Shown in pieces: positions 33,143 through 41,466 of a DNA stretch of 41,526 nucleotides. Source of the stretch: Pseudomonas sp. JM0905a (GTDB lineage: Bacteria; Pseudomonadota; Gammaproteobacteria; Pseudomonadales; Pseudomonadaceae); assembly GCF_014700075.1 (NCBI RefSeq), contig NZ_JACXBU010000021.1:1-41526 (forward strand). The letters run 5' to 3'. The translations under genes were made by a program, and so were the position numbers. Positions within the stretch are counted from its first letter, which is position 1, and each line of letters starts with the position of its first letter. Under the pieces are notes generated by a model. It was not told where the DNA came from. It saw only the letters and a program-made list of their open reading frames with translations, and made no database searches.

Positions 33143-34359
33143 CCGGCAGCGGCCGGAGTCGGCAGCGACGCCAGCAAGGCGGCATCCAGGCCAAGCATCC
33201 GCGCCGCCTTGTGCCGGGCGAGGCCGCTGGCGTCTTCGCCTTCGGGAAGTTCGGCCGCGAGCTTGGCGATGTGCACGATGAGCGCGTCCTTCGAGTAGAC
33301 GCCGCCGCCGAGCTGGTAGGCGGCGGCGATCAACTGGCGCAGTTCCAGAGGCAGGCGCCAGCGGGTGCGCAAGGCCGAACCGAACGGTGCGCCATGGGTG
33401 CGCAGCGCGGCATCGACCTGTTCCTCGGTCAGTTCCTCTCCACCACCGTCACGCCAGCCCTGGATGCTGCGCAGCACGGCGAGATCCCCCAGTGAGTGCA
33501 GCAGCCCGGCGGTGTAACAGCGCTCGCCATCCCCTTCCAGGCACTGCGCCAGCCAGCGCGCCAGTTCGGCGGTGCGTTGCGATTGCCGCCAGATGCGCTC
33601 GCCGTGGGGCACCAGCAAGGGATCTGTGAGATTGACGCTGCGTTGCAGGGCCAGGCCCAGAGCCAGGTTTAGGCTGTGCTGTGGGCCGAGCCGGGACAGG
33701 GCCTGCGCAAGGGTCTGGCAGCCGCTGCCCAGATGTTGGGCGGCACTGTTGGCGGCAGCGATCAGCTGACCGGTGAGCTGCGGGTCCCGGTGGAACAGCG
33801 GCTCCAGTTCGGCAAGGTCTCGCGTAGGGGCATCCAGGGCCAGCCGCAACGCGTCCAGCACCGTCGTCAGCATGGGCGCGCCAGCAGAGGACTCGCGGGC
33901 CTCGGCCAGGTAGTCGTCCAGGGCTTGCCGGGGGGGGATGGATGGCACCGGACAGGCAACCTCCTCACCCGGTTCCAGCAGCAGGTTGCGCAGGCGTTTC
34001 AGCAGGTCTTCGGCATTGAACGGCTTGGCCAGGTAGGCGGTGGGAGCCAATGGCAGGGCAGCACGAACGCTGGCCGCATCCACGCGTTCGGTAATGAGAA
34101 AGAACGGCACGGGCGGATGGCGCCGCTGGCGGCGCACTTCCCGTAGCAGTTCCAGTCCGCCGGCGCCGGGCAGGCCATAGTCGACGATCAGCAGGTCGGG
34201 CCAGCCGCTGCTGCAATGCTCGAGCACGCTAAGGCTGTCCTGCAGCACCACCAATTGGGCATCGCAGCGCGCCTTGCGCACCAGCGCAACAAGCAGCTCG
34301 GCGCTCCAGCGATCGGGGTCGGCTATCAACACCCTGGGTGCCTGTTCCATATCAGCCAT
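33139..34359 (-). CDS. Response regulator with REC and HDOD domains (copy 1)
   Basis: The product is 406 residues from the ATG at 34359. The REC domain (about 8-125) has the acidic pair D14/D16, phospho-acceptor D60 (LLIVDYGLPG) and Lys112 (AYLAKPFN). The HDOD domain spans about 165-400 (FHRDPQLTGQLIAAANSAAQ, CYTAGLLHSLGDLAVL). HDOD resembles HD phosphohydrolases without the full metal ligands and usually acts in signalling or protein interaction. It is a clear paralogue of the next gene. No histidine kinase lies nearby, so its partner is encoded elsewhere. Confidence 0.88.
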   Translation of the reverse strand: MADMEQAPRVLIADPDRWSAELLVALVRKARCDAQLVVLQDSLSVLEHCSSGWPDLLIVDYGLPGAGGLELLREVRRQRRHPPVPFFLITERVDAASVRAALPLAPTAYLAKPFNAEDLLKRLRNLLLEPGEEVACPVPSIPPRQALDDYLAEARESSAGAPMLTTVLDALRLALDAPTRDLAELEPLFHRDPQLTGQLIAAANSAAQHLGSGCQTLAQALSRLGPQHSLNLALGLALQRSVNLTDPLLVPHGERIWRQSQRTAELARWLAQCLEGDGERCYTAGLLHSLGDLAVLRSIQGWRDGGGEELTEEQVDAALRTHGAPFGSALRTRWRLPLELRQLIAAAYQLGGGVYSKDALIVHIAKLAAELPEGEDASGLARHKAARMLGLDAALLASLPTPAAAG

Positions 34360-34444
34360 GCGTGGCGATCCTGTTCCGCTCAACTCCCGGAAATTTCCTG
34401 TACCGCTCGTACAACTGCAACGAGCATTTCAGCAGACTAGACAA

Positions 34445-34472
34445 TGCCGGGGCTGGCACGCCAGCCCCGGCA
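34445..34472 (-). terminator. Hairpin between the two REC-HDOD genes
   Basis: A perfect 12-bp inverted repeat (34445-34456 with 34461-34472) has a 4-base loop and starts at the base after the stop codon of the upstream copy. On the minus strand it is followed by TTGTCTAG, a weak T tract, so it is probably a leaky terminator or attenuator. Confidence 0.65.
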
Positions 34473-35684
34473 TCAGGACAGCAGGCGTCCCGGCAACCGT
34501 TCCAGCAGTGCGGGGTCAAGACGCAGCAGTCGGGCCGCGCGCTCGTCCGTCAGGCTCGCCGGGGTTTGGCCATGGGGCAGGCGCTGCAGCGCGGCGCAGA
34601 GGTTGAGCACCAGGGCTTCGCGGGAGAACACCCCGGCGCCCAGGCCGTGGAATGCAGCCACCAGCTCACGCAAGCCGAAGGGAAGGCGCCAGCGGATGCG
34701 CAGGGCCGAACCGAAGCCCGCCGAACGCCGTTGCATCACGTCCTGCAGCTCCTCGTTGCCCAGGTTGCCGCCAGCGTCCTGCCAATCCTGCAGGCTGCGC
34801 AGCAGGGCCAGTTCGCCCATATTGTGCAGTAGCCCGGCGGTGTAGCAGAGCTCGGCATCCAGCTCCAGTTCGCTGGCCACCCAGTAGGCCAGCTCGGCGC
34901 TGCGCTGGGCGGCCTGCCAGACCAGGTCGGCCAGCTCCGACAGGCGCGGGTCGCGCAATCGGGCATTTCGCTCCAGGGCCATGCCGAGCACCAGGTTGAG
35001 CACGCGGGTGACGTCCAGCCGCTGCATGGCCTGAGCCAGGGTCTGGCAAGGCATGCCGAGATGCTGAGCCGCGCTGTTGGCAGCGGCGATCAGCCGAGCA
35101 GTGATCTGTGGGTCGCGCGAGAAAATTTCATCAAGGTCGCGCAGGTCGAACTGATCCGCCTGCAGGCACTGGCTCACGGCGTCGCGGACATCGTCCAGCA
35201 AGGGCGCCCCCTGGCCTTCTTCGCGAACGCTGTCCAGGAATTCCTTCAGGCTGCTGACCAGCAAGGCCGGCGTCTGCTGGCCCACTGCACCATCACCGGC
35301 AGGCAACAGGGCGCCGAGACGCTTGCGCAGCTTGGCGGCGTTGAAGGGTTTGCCGAGGTAGGCCGATGGCGCCAGCGGCCGTACGGCGCGCACGCTGGCC
35401 GCATCGACGCGGGCGCTGATCAGCACGAAAGGCAGGGCCGGCGTGCGCGGATGGCGGCGCAATTGGCGAAGCAGTTCCACACCATCGATCCCACCCAGCT
35501 CTCCGTCGGCAATCACCAGATCCGGCAATCGCCGCTTGCAGCGCGCCAGGGCTTCGCAGCCGTCGGCCACCTGCACCACGCGGACATCACTGCGAATATC
35601 CAGAACCAGTTGCGCCAACAGATCCGACGTCCAGGGGTCGGCCTCGGCAATCAGGACTTCCGGAACCTGGGCGGCGGCGGGCAT
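34473..35684 (-). CDS. Response regulator with REC and HDOD domains (copy 2)
   Basis: The product is 403 residues from the ATG at 35684 with a GAGGT box. REC: D60 (DLVIADGELGG) and Lys112 (AYLGKPFN). HDOD: IFSRDPQITARLIAAANSAA, then CYTAGLLHNMGELALLRS. It aligns with copy 1 along the whole length, sharing blocks such as RVDAASVRA and AAQHLG. It is the promoter-proximal copy; a 113-bp gap with a hairpin separates them, so the downstream copy may be expressed at a lower level or from its own promoter. Confidence 0.88.
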   Translation of the reverse strand: MPAAAQVPEVLIAEADPWTSDLLAQLVLDIRSDVRVVQVADGCEALARCKRRLPDLVIADGELGGIDGVELLRQLRRHPRTPALPFVLISARVDAASVRAVRPLAPSAYLGKPFNAAKLRKRLGALLPAGDGAVGQQTPALLVSSLKEFLDSVREEGQGAPLLDDVRDAVSQCLQADQFDLRDLDEIFSRDPQITARLIAAANSAAQHLGMPCQTLAQAMQRLDVTRVLNLVLGMALERNARLRDPRLSELADLVWQAAQRSAELAYWVASELELDAELCYTAGLLHNMGELALLRSLQDWQDAGGNLGNEELQDVMQRRSAGFGSALRIRWRLPFGLRELVAAFHGLGAGVFSREALVLNLCAALQRLPHGQTPASLTDERAARLLRLDPALLERLPGRLLS

Positions 35685-36033
35685 GGATACCTCGAATGGC
35701 GGGTGGGTCGTCCGTGACAAACCCTGCACAGGGCCAGGAATTGGCTGAAGGAGGGGGAGGATCTGTCGTCATGAAATTGCGGCGGGCAGTCTAATCCGCG
35801 ACCTGCATGCTGGATAGTGGTGTAGACCAAGGTTGAACGCAGCGCAGGAAAGTTCGAGCGGGACACCACCGCCCACGCTCAGGAGTAGAGGGAGCTATCC
35901 GTGAGGCACAAATCATCGGCTGCATCTGTAGGGGCGAATTCATTCGCCAAGCAAGCCGAAGGTCTGCCAGCAATCAACTCGCGCAGGCAAAAAAAGACCC
36001 GCCGAAGCGGGTCTTTTTTCACTACCTGGGGAA
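35685..36033. other. 349-bp gap between the HDOD pair and gabT
   Basis: I see no gene. The right part carries a single REP unit, CTGTAGGGGCGA plus GGCGAATTCATTCGCC, at 35926-35948, the same family as 28031-28130 but without its inverted partner, and the gabT terminator. The left part presumably holds the promoter of the leftward HDOD genes. Confidence 0.6.
35990..36019 (-). terminator. Terminator of gabT (bidirectional form)
   Basis: GACCCGC (35996-36002) pairs with GCGGGTC (36007-36013) around a CGAA loop, and A6/T6 tracts extend the stem on both sides. It follows the gabT stop codon by 14 bases on the minus strand. Confidence 0.9.
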
Positions 36034-37311
36034 TCAGGCCAGTTCGTCGAAGCACTCGGCGACAATGGCGATGCCCTTGTCCAGTTGTGCGTCGGGAATG
36101 GTGACCGGCATCAGGAAGCGGATGACGTTGTAGTAGGTGCCGCAAGACAGCAGGATCAGGCCCTTGTCGCGCGCCTTGGCCACGATCTTGCCAACCAGTT
36201 CGGCAGCCGGCTTGCTTTCGTCGCCGCCTTCGAACAGCTCGATGGCAACCATCGAACCCAGGCCACGAACGTCGCCGATGACCTTGTGCTTGGCTGCGAT
36301 TTCACGCAGGCCGGCCTTCAGGCGCTCGCCTACGGCCTGGCTGCGCTCCAGCAGTTTCTCTTCGTCGAACACTTTCAGTACGGCCAGGGCCGCGGCGCAC
36401 GCGATCGGGCTGCCGGCATAGGTACCGCCCAGGCCGCCGGGAGCAATGCTGTCCATGACTTCGGCCTTGCCGACTACGCCGGAGATCGGGAAGCCGCCGC
36501 CAACGGATTTGGCGAAGGTGGTCAGGTCAGGCACGACGCCCAGTTGCTCGGTGGCGAAGAAGGTGCCAGTACGGCCAGCGCCGGTCTGTACTTCGTCGGC
36601 GATCAGCAGGATGCCGTGCTGGTCGCACAGGGCGCGCAGGCGCTGCATGAAGGCCTTGGAGTTGACGTAGAAGCCACCTTCACCCTGAACCGGCTCGATG
36701 ATGATGGCAGCGATGTCTTGCGGCTGGGCATCGTTCTTGAAGATGCGCTCGATGCTGGCGATGGAGTCGTCTTCGCTGATGCCGTGCAGTTCGCACGGAG
36801 CCAAGGCACGGAACACGCCGCCCGGCATCAGGCCCATGCCGGCGGAGTACGGAACCACCTTGCCGGTCAGGGACAGGGTCATCATGGTGCGGCCGTGGTA
36901 GGCGCCGGTGAAGGCGATCACGCCAGCGCGACCGGTGGCGGCACGGGCGATCTTCACAGCGTTTTCGACGGCTTCGGAGCCGGAGGTCACCAGCAGGGTC
37001 TTCTTGGCGAACTCACCCGGTACGCGCTTGGCGATCTCTTCGCAGAGTTCGATGTAGGGTTCGTAGGCCAGAACCTGGAAGCAGGTGTGGGACAGCTTGG
37101 TCAGCTGCTCCTGAACGGCCTCGATCACTTTCGGGTGCAGGTGGCCGGTGTTCAGTACGGCGATACCGCCGGCGAAGTCGATGTACTCGCGGCCGTCGAC
37201 GTCCCAAACGGTGGCGTTTTCGGCGCGCTCGGCGACGATCGGGTGGATCTGGCTGACACCGCGGGCAACAGCTGCGGCACGGCGTTTCAGCAGGGATTCG
37301 TTCTTGCTCAT
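36034..37311 (-). CDS. gabT: 4-aminobutyrate aminotransferase
   Basis: The product is 425 residues, full length, from the ATG at 37311 with GAGGAAC 5 bases upstream. It moves the amino group of GABA to 2-oxoglutarate, giving succinate semialdehyde and glutamate. The PLP lysine is K268 (TTFAKSVGGGFP), with the D239-E240-V-Q pocket and the SGSEAVENAVK segment that holds the cofactor phosphate. It lies downstream of gabD in the same direction, after 168 bases; a GC-rich hairpin (about 37440-37471) in that gap may attenuate transcription. delta-Aminovalerate is a possible second substrate. Confidence 0.94.
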   Translation of the reverse strand: MSKNESLLKRRAAAVARGVSQIHPIVAERAENATVWDVDGREYIDFAGGIAVLNTGHLHPKVIEAVQEQLTKLSHTCFQVLAYEPYIELCEEIAKRVPGEFAKKTLLVTSGSEAVENAVKIARAATGRAGVIAFTGAYHGRTMMTLSLTGKVVPYSAGMGLMPGGVFRALAPCELHGISEDDSIASIERIFKNDAQPQDIAAIIIEPVQGEGGFYVNSKAFMQRLRALCDQHGILLIADEVQTGAGRTGTFFATEQLGVVPDLTTFAKSVGGGFPISGVVGKAEVMDSIAPGGLGGTYAGSPIACAAALAVLKVFDEEKLLERSQAVGERLKAGLREIAAKHKVIGDVRGLGSMVAIELFEGGDESKPAAELVGKIVAKARDKGLILLSCGTYYNVIRFLMPVTIPDAQLDKGIAIVAECFDELA

Positions 37312-37479
37312 AAGTTCCTCACGGCCGCTCATCGGGCGGCTCAGTCTCAAGGATGAATGCCCCCGGTAGGGGCCGTCGCAGCATACGATGATCGACTGCG
37401 AGGGCTTGCCGGAGGCCCGTTTCTTCATGGGTGGAGCTGGGGCGCCGCGCGCTCTTTCGCGCCTTGCCCCGTCTTTGGA

Positions 37480-38931
37480 TCAGATACCGCCGAGGCAGAG
37501 ATACTTGATCTCCAGGTAGTCCTCGATGCCGTATTTGGAACCTTCGCGACCCAGGCCAGAGGCCTTCACGCCGCCGAAGGGCGCCACTTCGTTGGAGATC
37601 AGGCCGGTGTTGATACCCACCATGCCGTACTCCAGAGCCTCGGCCACGCGGAACACGCGGCCCAGGTCACGGGCGTAGAAATAGGAAGCCAGGCCGAATT
37701 CGGTGTCGTTCGCCATGGCGATGACGTCGGCCTCGTCCTTGAAGCGGAACAGCGGAGCCAGCGGGCCGAAGGTTTCTTCCTTGGCCACGGCGGCGTTCTT
37801 CGGCACGTCGACCAGGATGGTCGGCTCGAAGAAGGTGCCACCCAGGCTGTGCGGCTTGCCGCCGGCGAGCAGCTTGGCGCCCTTGGAAACGGCGTCGGCG
37901 ATGTGCTCCTGGACCTTGGCGACTGCTTTCTCGTCGATCAGCGGGCCGGTGGTGGTGCCGTCTTCCAGGCCGTTACCGATCTTCAGCTTGGCCACTGCGG
38001 CCTTCAGCTTCTCGGCGAAGGCGTCGTAGATGCCGTCCTGCACGTACAGGCGGTTGGCGCAGACGCAGGTCTGGCCGTTGTTGCGGTACTTGGAGATCAG
38101 CGCGCCTTCGACGGCGGCGTCGAGGTCCGCGTCATCGAAAACGATGAAGGGCGCGTTGCCGCCCAGCTCCAGGGAAACCTTCTTGATGTCCTTGGCGCAT
38201 TCGGCCATCAGCTGGCGACCGATCTCGGTGGAACCGGTGAAGGACAGCTTGCGAACGACCGGGTTGCTGGTCAGCTCGCCGCCGACTTCGCCAGCACTGC
38301 CGGTCACGACGCTCAGGACGCCTTTCGGGATGCCGGCGCGCTCGGCCAGTTCGACCAGGGCCAGGGCGGAGAACGGGGTCTGGGAAGCAGGCTTGATCAC
38401 CATGGTGCAACCGGCGGCCAGAGCCGGGCCGGCCTTGCGGGTGATCATCGCGGACGGGAAGTTCCACGGGGTGATCGCAGCGGTCACACCGATGGGCTGC
38501 TTGATCACGATCAGACGCTTGTCAGGCTGGTGGCCGGGGATCACGTCACCGTAAACGCGCTTGGCTTCTTCGGCGAACCACTCGATGAAGGAAGCGGCAT
38601 AGGCGATCTCGCCCTTGGCTTCGGCCAGCGGCTTGCCCTGCTCGATGGTCATCAGGCGACCCAGGTCGTCCTGGTTCTCCATCATCAGTTCGAACCAGCG
38701 ACGCAGCTTGTTGGCGCGTTCCTTGGCGGTCAGCGCACGCCAGGCCGGCAGAGCGCGCTCGGCAGCCTCGATGGCGCGGCGGGTCTCGGCGGTGCCCATC
38801 TTCGGCACGCTGCCGATGATTTCGCCAGTAGCCGGGTTGTTGACCTTGATGGTCTGGCCACTGTCGGCGTCCAGCCAGGTGCCGTCGATATAGGCTTGCT
38901 GGCGGAACAGCTTGGCGTCTTTCAATTGCAT
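37480..38931 (-). CDS. gabD: Succinate-semialdehyde dehydrogenase (NADP-type)
   Basis: The product is 483 residues from the ATG at 38931 with GGAG 6 bases upstream. It oxidises succinate semialdehyde to succinate, the step after GabT, feeding GABA carbon into the TCA cycle. The aldehyde dehydrogenase catalytic residues are E255 (SLELGGNAPF) and C289 (NNGQTCVCAN), with the N157-containing ITPWNFP segment and the FTGSTEIG nucleotide loop. It is first in the gabDT unit. Its 320-bp upstream region holds an inverted repeat and a very short open frame. Glutarate semialdehyde from lysine catabolism is a possible additional substrate. Confidence 0.94.
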   Translation of the reverse strand: MQLKDAKLFRQQAYIDGTWLDADSGQTIKVNNPATGEIIGSVPKMGTAETRRAIEAAERALPAWRALTAKERANKLRRWFELMMENQDDLGRLMTIEQGKPLAEAKGEIAYAASFIEWFAEEAKRVYGDVIPGHQPDKRLIVIKQPIGVTAAITPWNFPSAMITRKAGPALAAGCTMVIKPASQTPFSALALVELAERAGIPKGVLSVVTGSAGEVGGELTSNPVVRKLSFTGSTEIGRQLMAECAKDIKKVSLELGGNAPFIVFDDADLDAAVEGALISKYRNNGQTCVCANRLYVQDGIYDAFAEKLKAAVAKLKIGNGLEDGTTTGPLIDEKAVAKVQEHIADAVSKGAKLLAGGKPHSLGGTFFEPTILVDVPKNAAVAKEETFGPLAPLFRFKDEADVIAMANDTEFGLASYFYARDLGRVFRVAEALEYGMVGINTGLISNEVAPFGGVKASGLGREGSKYGIEDYLEIKYLCLGGI

Positions 38932-39051
38932 CTCTGTCTCCTTCACACCGGCGCTGCACGGGCCCCGGGGCAGGTTGTTGTTCTTCAGCCAATACAGGAT
39001 TGGCCAGGACGGAGTGATTGGAACGGCCCGGCTTATGGTGAGGCGAGGGGG

Positions 39052-39069
39052 CGTTTGAAATCTCAAACG
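39052..39069. promoter_or_regulatory. Inverted repeat in the gabD upstream region
   Basis: CGTTTGA (39052-39058) and TCAAACG (39063-39069) are perfect arms with a 4-base centre, 121 bases before the gabD start. It is a candidate site for a GABA- or nitrogen-responsive regulator; the regulator is not in the window. Confidence 0.4.
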
Positions 39070-39074
39070 GAATC

Positions 39075-39179
39075 CTAGGGTGCCGAAAACCTGAGGGCAA
39101 TAGCCCGTTCGATAAAATCAACAAAAAGTCGGTACTGTTTGTCGAAATCCTGATCAAAGATGACCAGATGCTGGACCAT
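39075..39179 (-). CDS. Possible 34-residue leader ORF upstream of gabD
   Basis: An ATG at 39179 opens a frame of 34 codons ending TAG at 39075; the peptide starts MVQHLVIFDQDFDKQYRLF. It is rich in Asp, Phe and hydrophobic residues and looks protein-like, but no ribosome binding site is visible and the local base composition is AT-richer than nearby genes. It ends 144 bases before gabD. It may be a chance frame. Confidence 0.2.
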   Translation of the reverse strand: MVQHLVIFDQDFDKQYRLFVDFIERAIALRFSAP

Positions 39180-39251
39180 CGTTCAACATCACGAACAAAG
39201 GAACCCGCATGGACGCCGAGCCCTGACATCGGTATTATTGCGCCCCCATAA

Positions 39252-39328
39252 GCATCCGTAGCTCAGCTGGATAGAGTACTGCCCTCCGAAGGCAGGGGTC
39301 GTGGGTTCGAATCCCGCCGGATGCGCCA
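39252..39328 (+). tRNA. tRNA-Arg (anticodon CCG)
   Basis: A 77-base gene folds as a full cloverleaf: acceptor GCATCCG with CGGATGC, D-arm with AGCTCAGCTGGATAGAG, anticodon stem CTGCC/GGCAG enclosing loop CTCCGAA (anticodon CCG), and T-arm GTGGGTTCGAATCCCGC. The CCA tail is encoded. It reads CGG arginine codons. An intrinsic terminator follows 8 bases later. Confidence 0.96.
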
Positions 39329-39336
39329 TACACGTG

Positions 39337-39367
39337 AAGGCCCCAGGAGAAATCCTGGGGCCTTTTT
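39337..39367 (+). terminator. Terminator of tRNA-Arg
   Basis: AAGGCCCCAGGA (39337-39348) pairs perfectly with TCCTGGGGCCTT (39353-39364) around a GAAA loop and is followed by a T run. Confidence 0.93.
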
Positions 39368-39489
39368 CGTTTTCGGATGTATCCGATGCCAGTAACAGGC
39401 AGGGGCGACCTACCTGTAGACCCGGACGCGGATGCTGGCGGTGCCGAAGCCTGGCAGGATGCCGTCGGGGATTGCGGGAACGGACTGGA

Positions 39490-40086
39490 TCAGTAGTCGC
39501 CGCGTTTGCGAAACGCCCAGCGCCCGGCCAGTACCGTGAAGGTGGCCACCAGCGCCACCAGCGCCACCAGAACCCAGAAGCCATGGGGATCGCCCGCCAG
39601 GGGAACGCCACCGACGTTCATGCCGAAGAAGCCGGCGATGATGTTGATCGGCAGGGCAAGCACGGTGACCATCGTCAGGGTGAAGAGCGTGCGGTTGGTC
39701 TGTTCGTTGAGCTTGGCGGCGATCTCTTCCTGCAGGAGCTTGATGCGCTCGCCGATGGGGAATCCCAGGCGCGCTTTGGCCCCCACAAGGAAGGTCGAAG
39801 CATTCCTGGCCTGGCAGACCGCGCTGGTGGCTACGGCACGCACGCGCGCCGCCTCGAAGCCACGCAGGCGCTTGCCGAATCGCTCCAGGGCCTGCCAGCC
39901 ACGCTCCAGCGCGCGCGGGTCGAGGGGATTGTCCTGCAGGCCTTCGGCGAGACGAACGGGTGCGCGGGGTGTTTTGATTTTCTCGATGTACAGGCGCTTA
40001 TCCCGAAGCACTCACTGGCCGATCATCATGCGAAACGCATTGGAGCCGAGATCCGCGGCGGCAAACAGCGAGGCAACGCCTTTCAT
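39490..40086 (-). pseudogene. Chimeric pseudogene: Ppx/GppA N-terminus fused to CorA/ZntB C-terminus
   Basis: One reading frame of 199 codons on the minus strand contains pieces of two unrelated genes. From 40086 it reads ADLGSNAFRMMIGQ, the nucleotide-binding start of Ppx/GppA phosphatases, then an in-frame TGA at 40012-40014. Beyond it the same frame continues with IKTPRAPVRLAEGL and RAVATSAVCQARNA, still Ppx/GppA, up to about 39753. There it switches to GERIKLLQEEIAAKLNEQTN, the last cytoplasmic helix and two membrane helices of a CorA/ZntB metal transporter, with the GMN pore motif intact, ending KRGDY. Neither gene can be functional: the Ppx part lacks most of its catalytic fold and the CorA part its cytoplasmic funnel. 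An internal deletion joining two neighbouring genes explains it best. A GTG at 40011 could start a 173-residue product. Confidence 0.8.
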
Positions 40087-40316
40087 GCAGAGAGTCCCTG
40101 TCTGGCTGGCAAGCGGGCGACTGCGGCGGTCACCCATGAACATATAAAAAGGATGGGAATGGTGCCGCGCAGCCCATGACACTTCGATGACAGGCCAGGG
40201 AGAAGCTGCCAGGTGGCGGGGAAGGAATCTGCGGGTGAAGGTAGGGGCCATGCGAGTGGCTAGCCCATCGACACAGGCGAGGGGACTAACCGCGTAGGGT
40301 ACTGAAGCGAGATGCG

Positions 40317-41309
40317 TCAGCCCGCCAGTTCTCTGCAGAGGTCCTGGACCAGCCAGCTTTCGACGTCAGCCTGGGAAAGCCCAAGCCCGATCAAGCTGAA
40401 CAGCTTGCCCAGGGCGGCTTCCCGGGTCATCCCGGCACAGGAAACCAGTCCGGCACTGGCCAACAGGCTGCCAGCGGCATAGATGTCGAACTCCACAGAT
40501 CCTTCGGGGCATTGGCTGATCGCCGCCAGCACCACACCCCGCGCGTGAGCATCCTTCAAGGCAGTAAGCAACTCGGCATTGTCGGATGGGCCGGTACCAC
40601 TGCCGTAGCATTCCAGCAGCAAGCCCTGGACGCCCGTTTCCAGTATTGCGCGCAACTGGGCCGCGCCTAGGCCTGGATACAGCGGCTGTACTGCCAGGGC
40701 CACTGGACGACGAGGGTGACGATAGTTGAGGGCATCAGGAACGCTGTTGGCACGAATGCCACGTGCCGGTCGCCGTGATTCGGTGAAGGCGTCGAAGGCG
40801 TCGCTCTTCTGCTTGCCAGCCCGTGTACCCGGCAATAGATGTCCATTGAAATAGAGGTAAACACCGGGTTCGATGCCGGTATGAAGTCGTTCCAGGGCAC
40901 CGAAAAGATTAGGCCAGGCATCGCCACCTTCGACGCCTGCTGGCTGCATGGATCCGCTCAGTACCACCGGCACGGGCAACCCCAAGAGCAGGAAGGAAAG
41001 GCTGGCGGCGCTATAGGCCAGGGTATCCGTACCGTGCAGGAGCAGTACGGCATCGCAGCCTTCCTTTTCCACGCCCTCGACAATCGCATCCCGCATTTGC
41101 AGCCAGTTAGCCTGGGTCATGTTGGCGCTGTCGAGAATCGGCGACAGCTCACGGAATATCCAATCAGGAACGAGCCGCTCGGGGTGTGCAGCTTGCTCGG
41201 CTCTCAGCCGCACTTCGAAGCCGGAAGCGGGTGCGAGGCCTGCGTCGGTCATCTGCATACCGATGGTGCCCCCGGTATAGAGCACCAGGAGCTTGCGGGA
41301 GGGGGACAT
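40317..41309 (-). CDS. ansA: Type I L-asparaginase
   Basis: The product is 330 residues, full length for the cytoplasmic type I class, with no signal peptide. It hydrolyses L-asparagine to aspartate and ammonia. The first catalytic threonine motif is YTGGTIGM (T15), the second LLHGTDTLAYS (T94-D95), with LSGSMQPAG following. The C-terminal domain contains GLLLECYGSGTGPSDNAELL, another family segment. No ribosome site stronger than GGAGA (about 10 bases upstream) is visible. It stands alone between the pseudogene and the rRNA terminator, read away from the 5S gene. Confidence 0.9.
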   Translation of the reverse strand: MSPSRKLLVLYTGGTIGMQMTDAGLAPASGFEVRLRAEQAAHPERLVPDWIFRELSPILDSANMTQANWLQMRDAIVEGVEKEGCDAVLLLHGTDTLAYSAASLSFLLLGLPVPVVLSGSMQPAGVEGGDAWPNLFGALERLHTGIEPGVYLYFNGHLLPGTRAGKQKSDAFDAFTESRRPARGIRANSVPDALNYRHPRRPVALAVQPLYPGLGAAQLRAILETGVQGLLLECYGSGTGPSDNAELLTALKDAHARGVVLAAISQCPEGSVEFDIYAAGSLLASAGLVSCAGMTREAALGKLFSLIGLGLSQADVESWLVQDLCRELAG

Positions 41310-41421
41310 GGTTTCTCCGTTCTTGTTGTACTGCAGTCCCAGCCATCCTAATCCCGCTCGGTGCCCTGGCCTACGGGCTTTTGGTTTATTTCGCGAGCTT
41401 GAATTTTCTCACGCGCAAAGA

Positions 41422-41457
41422 CAAACCCCCGACACGCCTGGGCGTATCGGGGGTTTG
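41422..41457 (-). terminator. Terminator of the rRNA operon
   Basis: CAAACCCCCGACACGCC (41422-41438) pairs with GGCGTATCGGGGGTTTG (41441-41457) with one mismatch and a 2-base loop. On the minus strand it ends in TTTGTCTTT. It lies about 10 bases beyond the 3' end of the 5S gene. Confidence 0.85.
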
Positions 41458-41466
41458 GGATAGAAG

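Larger units (their letters stand above)
38932..39251. promoter_or_regulatory. 320-bp gap upstream of gabD and of tRNA-Arg
   Basis: This gap must hold the leftward gabD promoter and the rightward tRNA promoter. A perfect 7-4-7 inverted repeat lies at 39052-39069 (CGTTTGA ... TCAAACG). A 34-residue open frame occupies 39075-39179 on the minus strand. No convincing sigma-54 (GG-N10-GC) element was found. Confidence 0.5.

Noticed and set aside
33139-35684. The REC-HDOD proteins as HD-GYP cyclic-di-GMP phosphodiesterases
   Set aside because: No HD...GYP motif is present; the core reads as HDOD (LIAAANSAAQ, HNMGE/HSLGD).
38932-39070. A sigma-54 promoter for gabD
   Set aside because: A TGGCC ... 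TTGGC sequence near 38985-39006 on the minus strand does not give GG and GC separated by 10 bases, so it fails the -24/-12 rule.
39252-40316. A genomic island or prophage integrated at tRNA-Arg
   Set aside because: The tRNA is intact, but no integrase, phage gene or second copy of the tRNA 3' end was seen; the decayed region is under 1 kb and is better explained by a local deletion.
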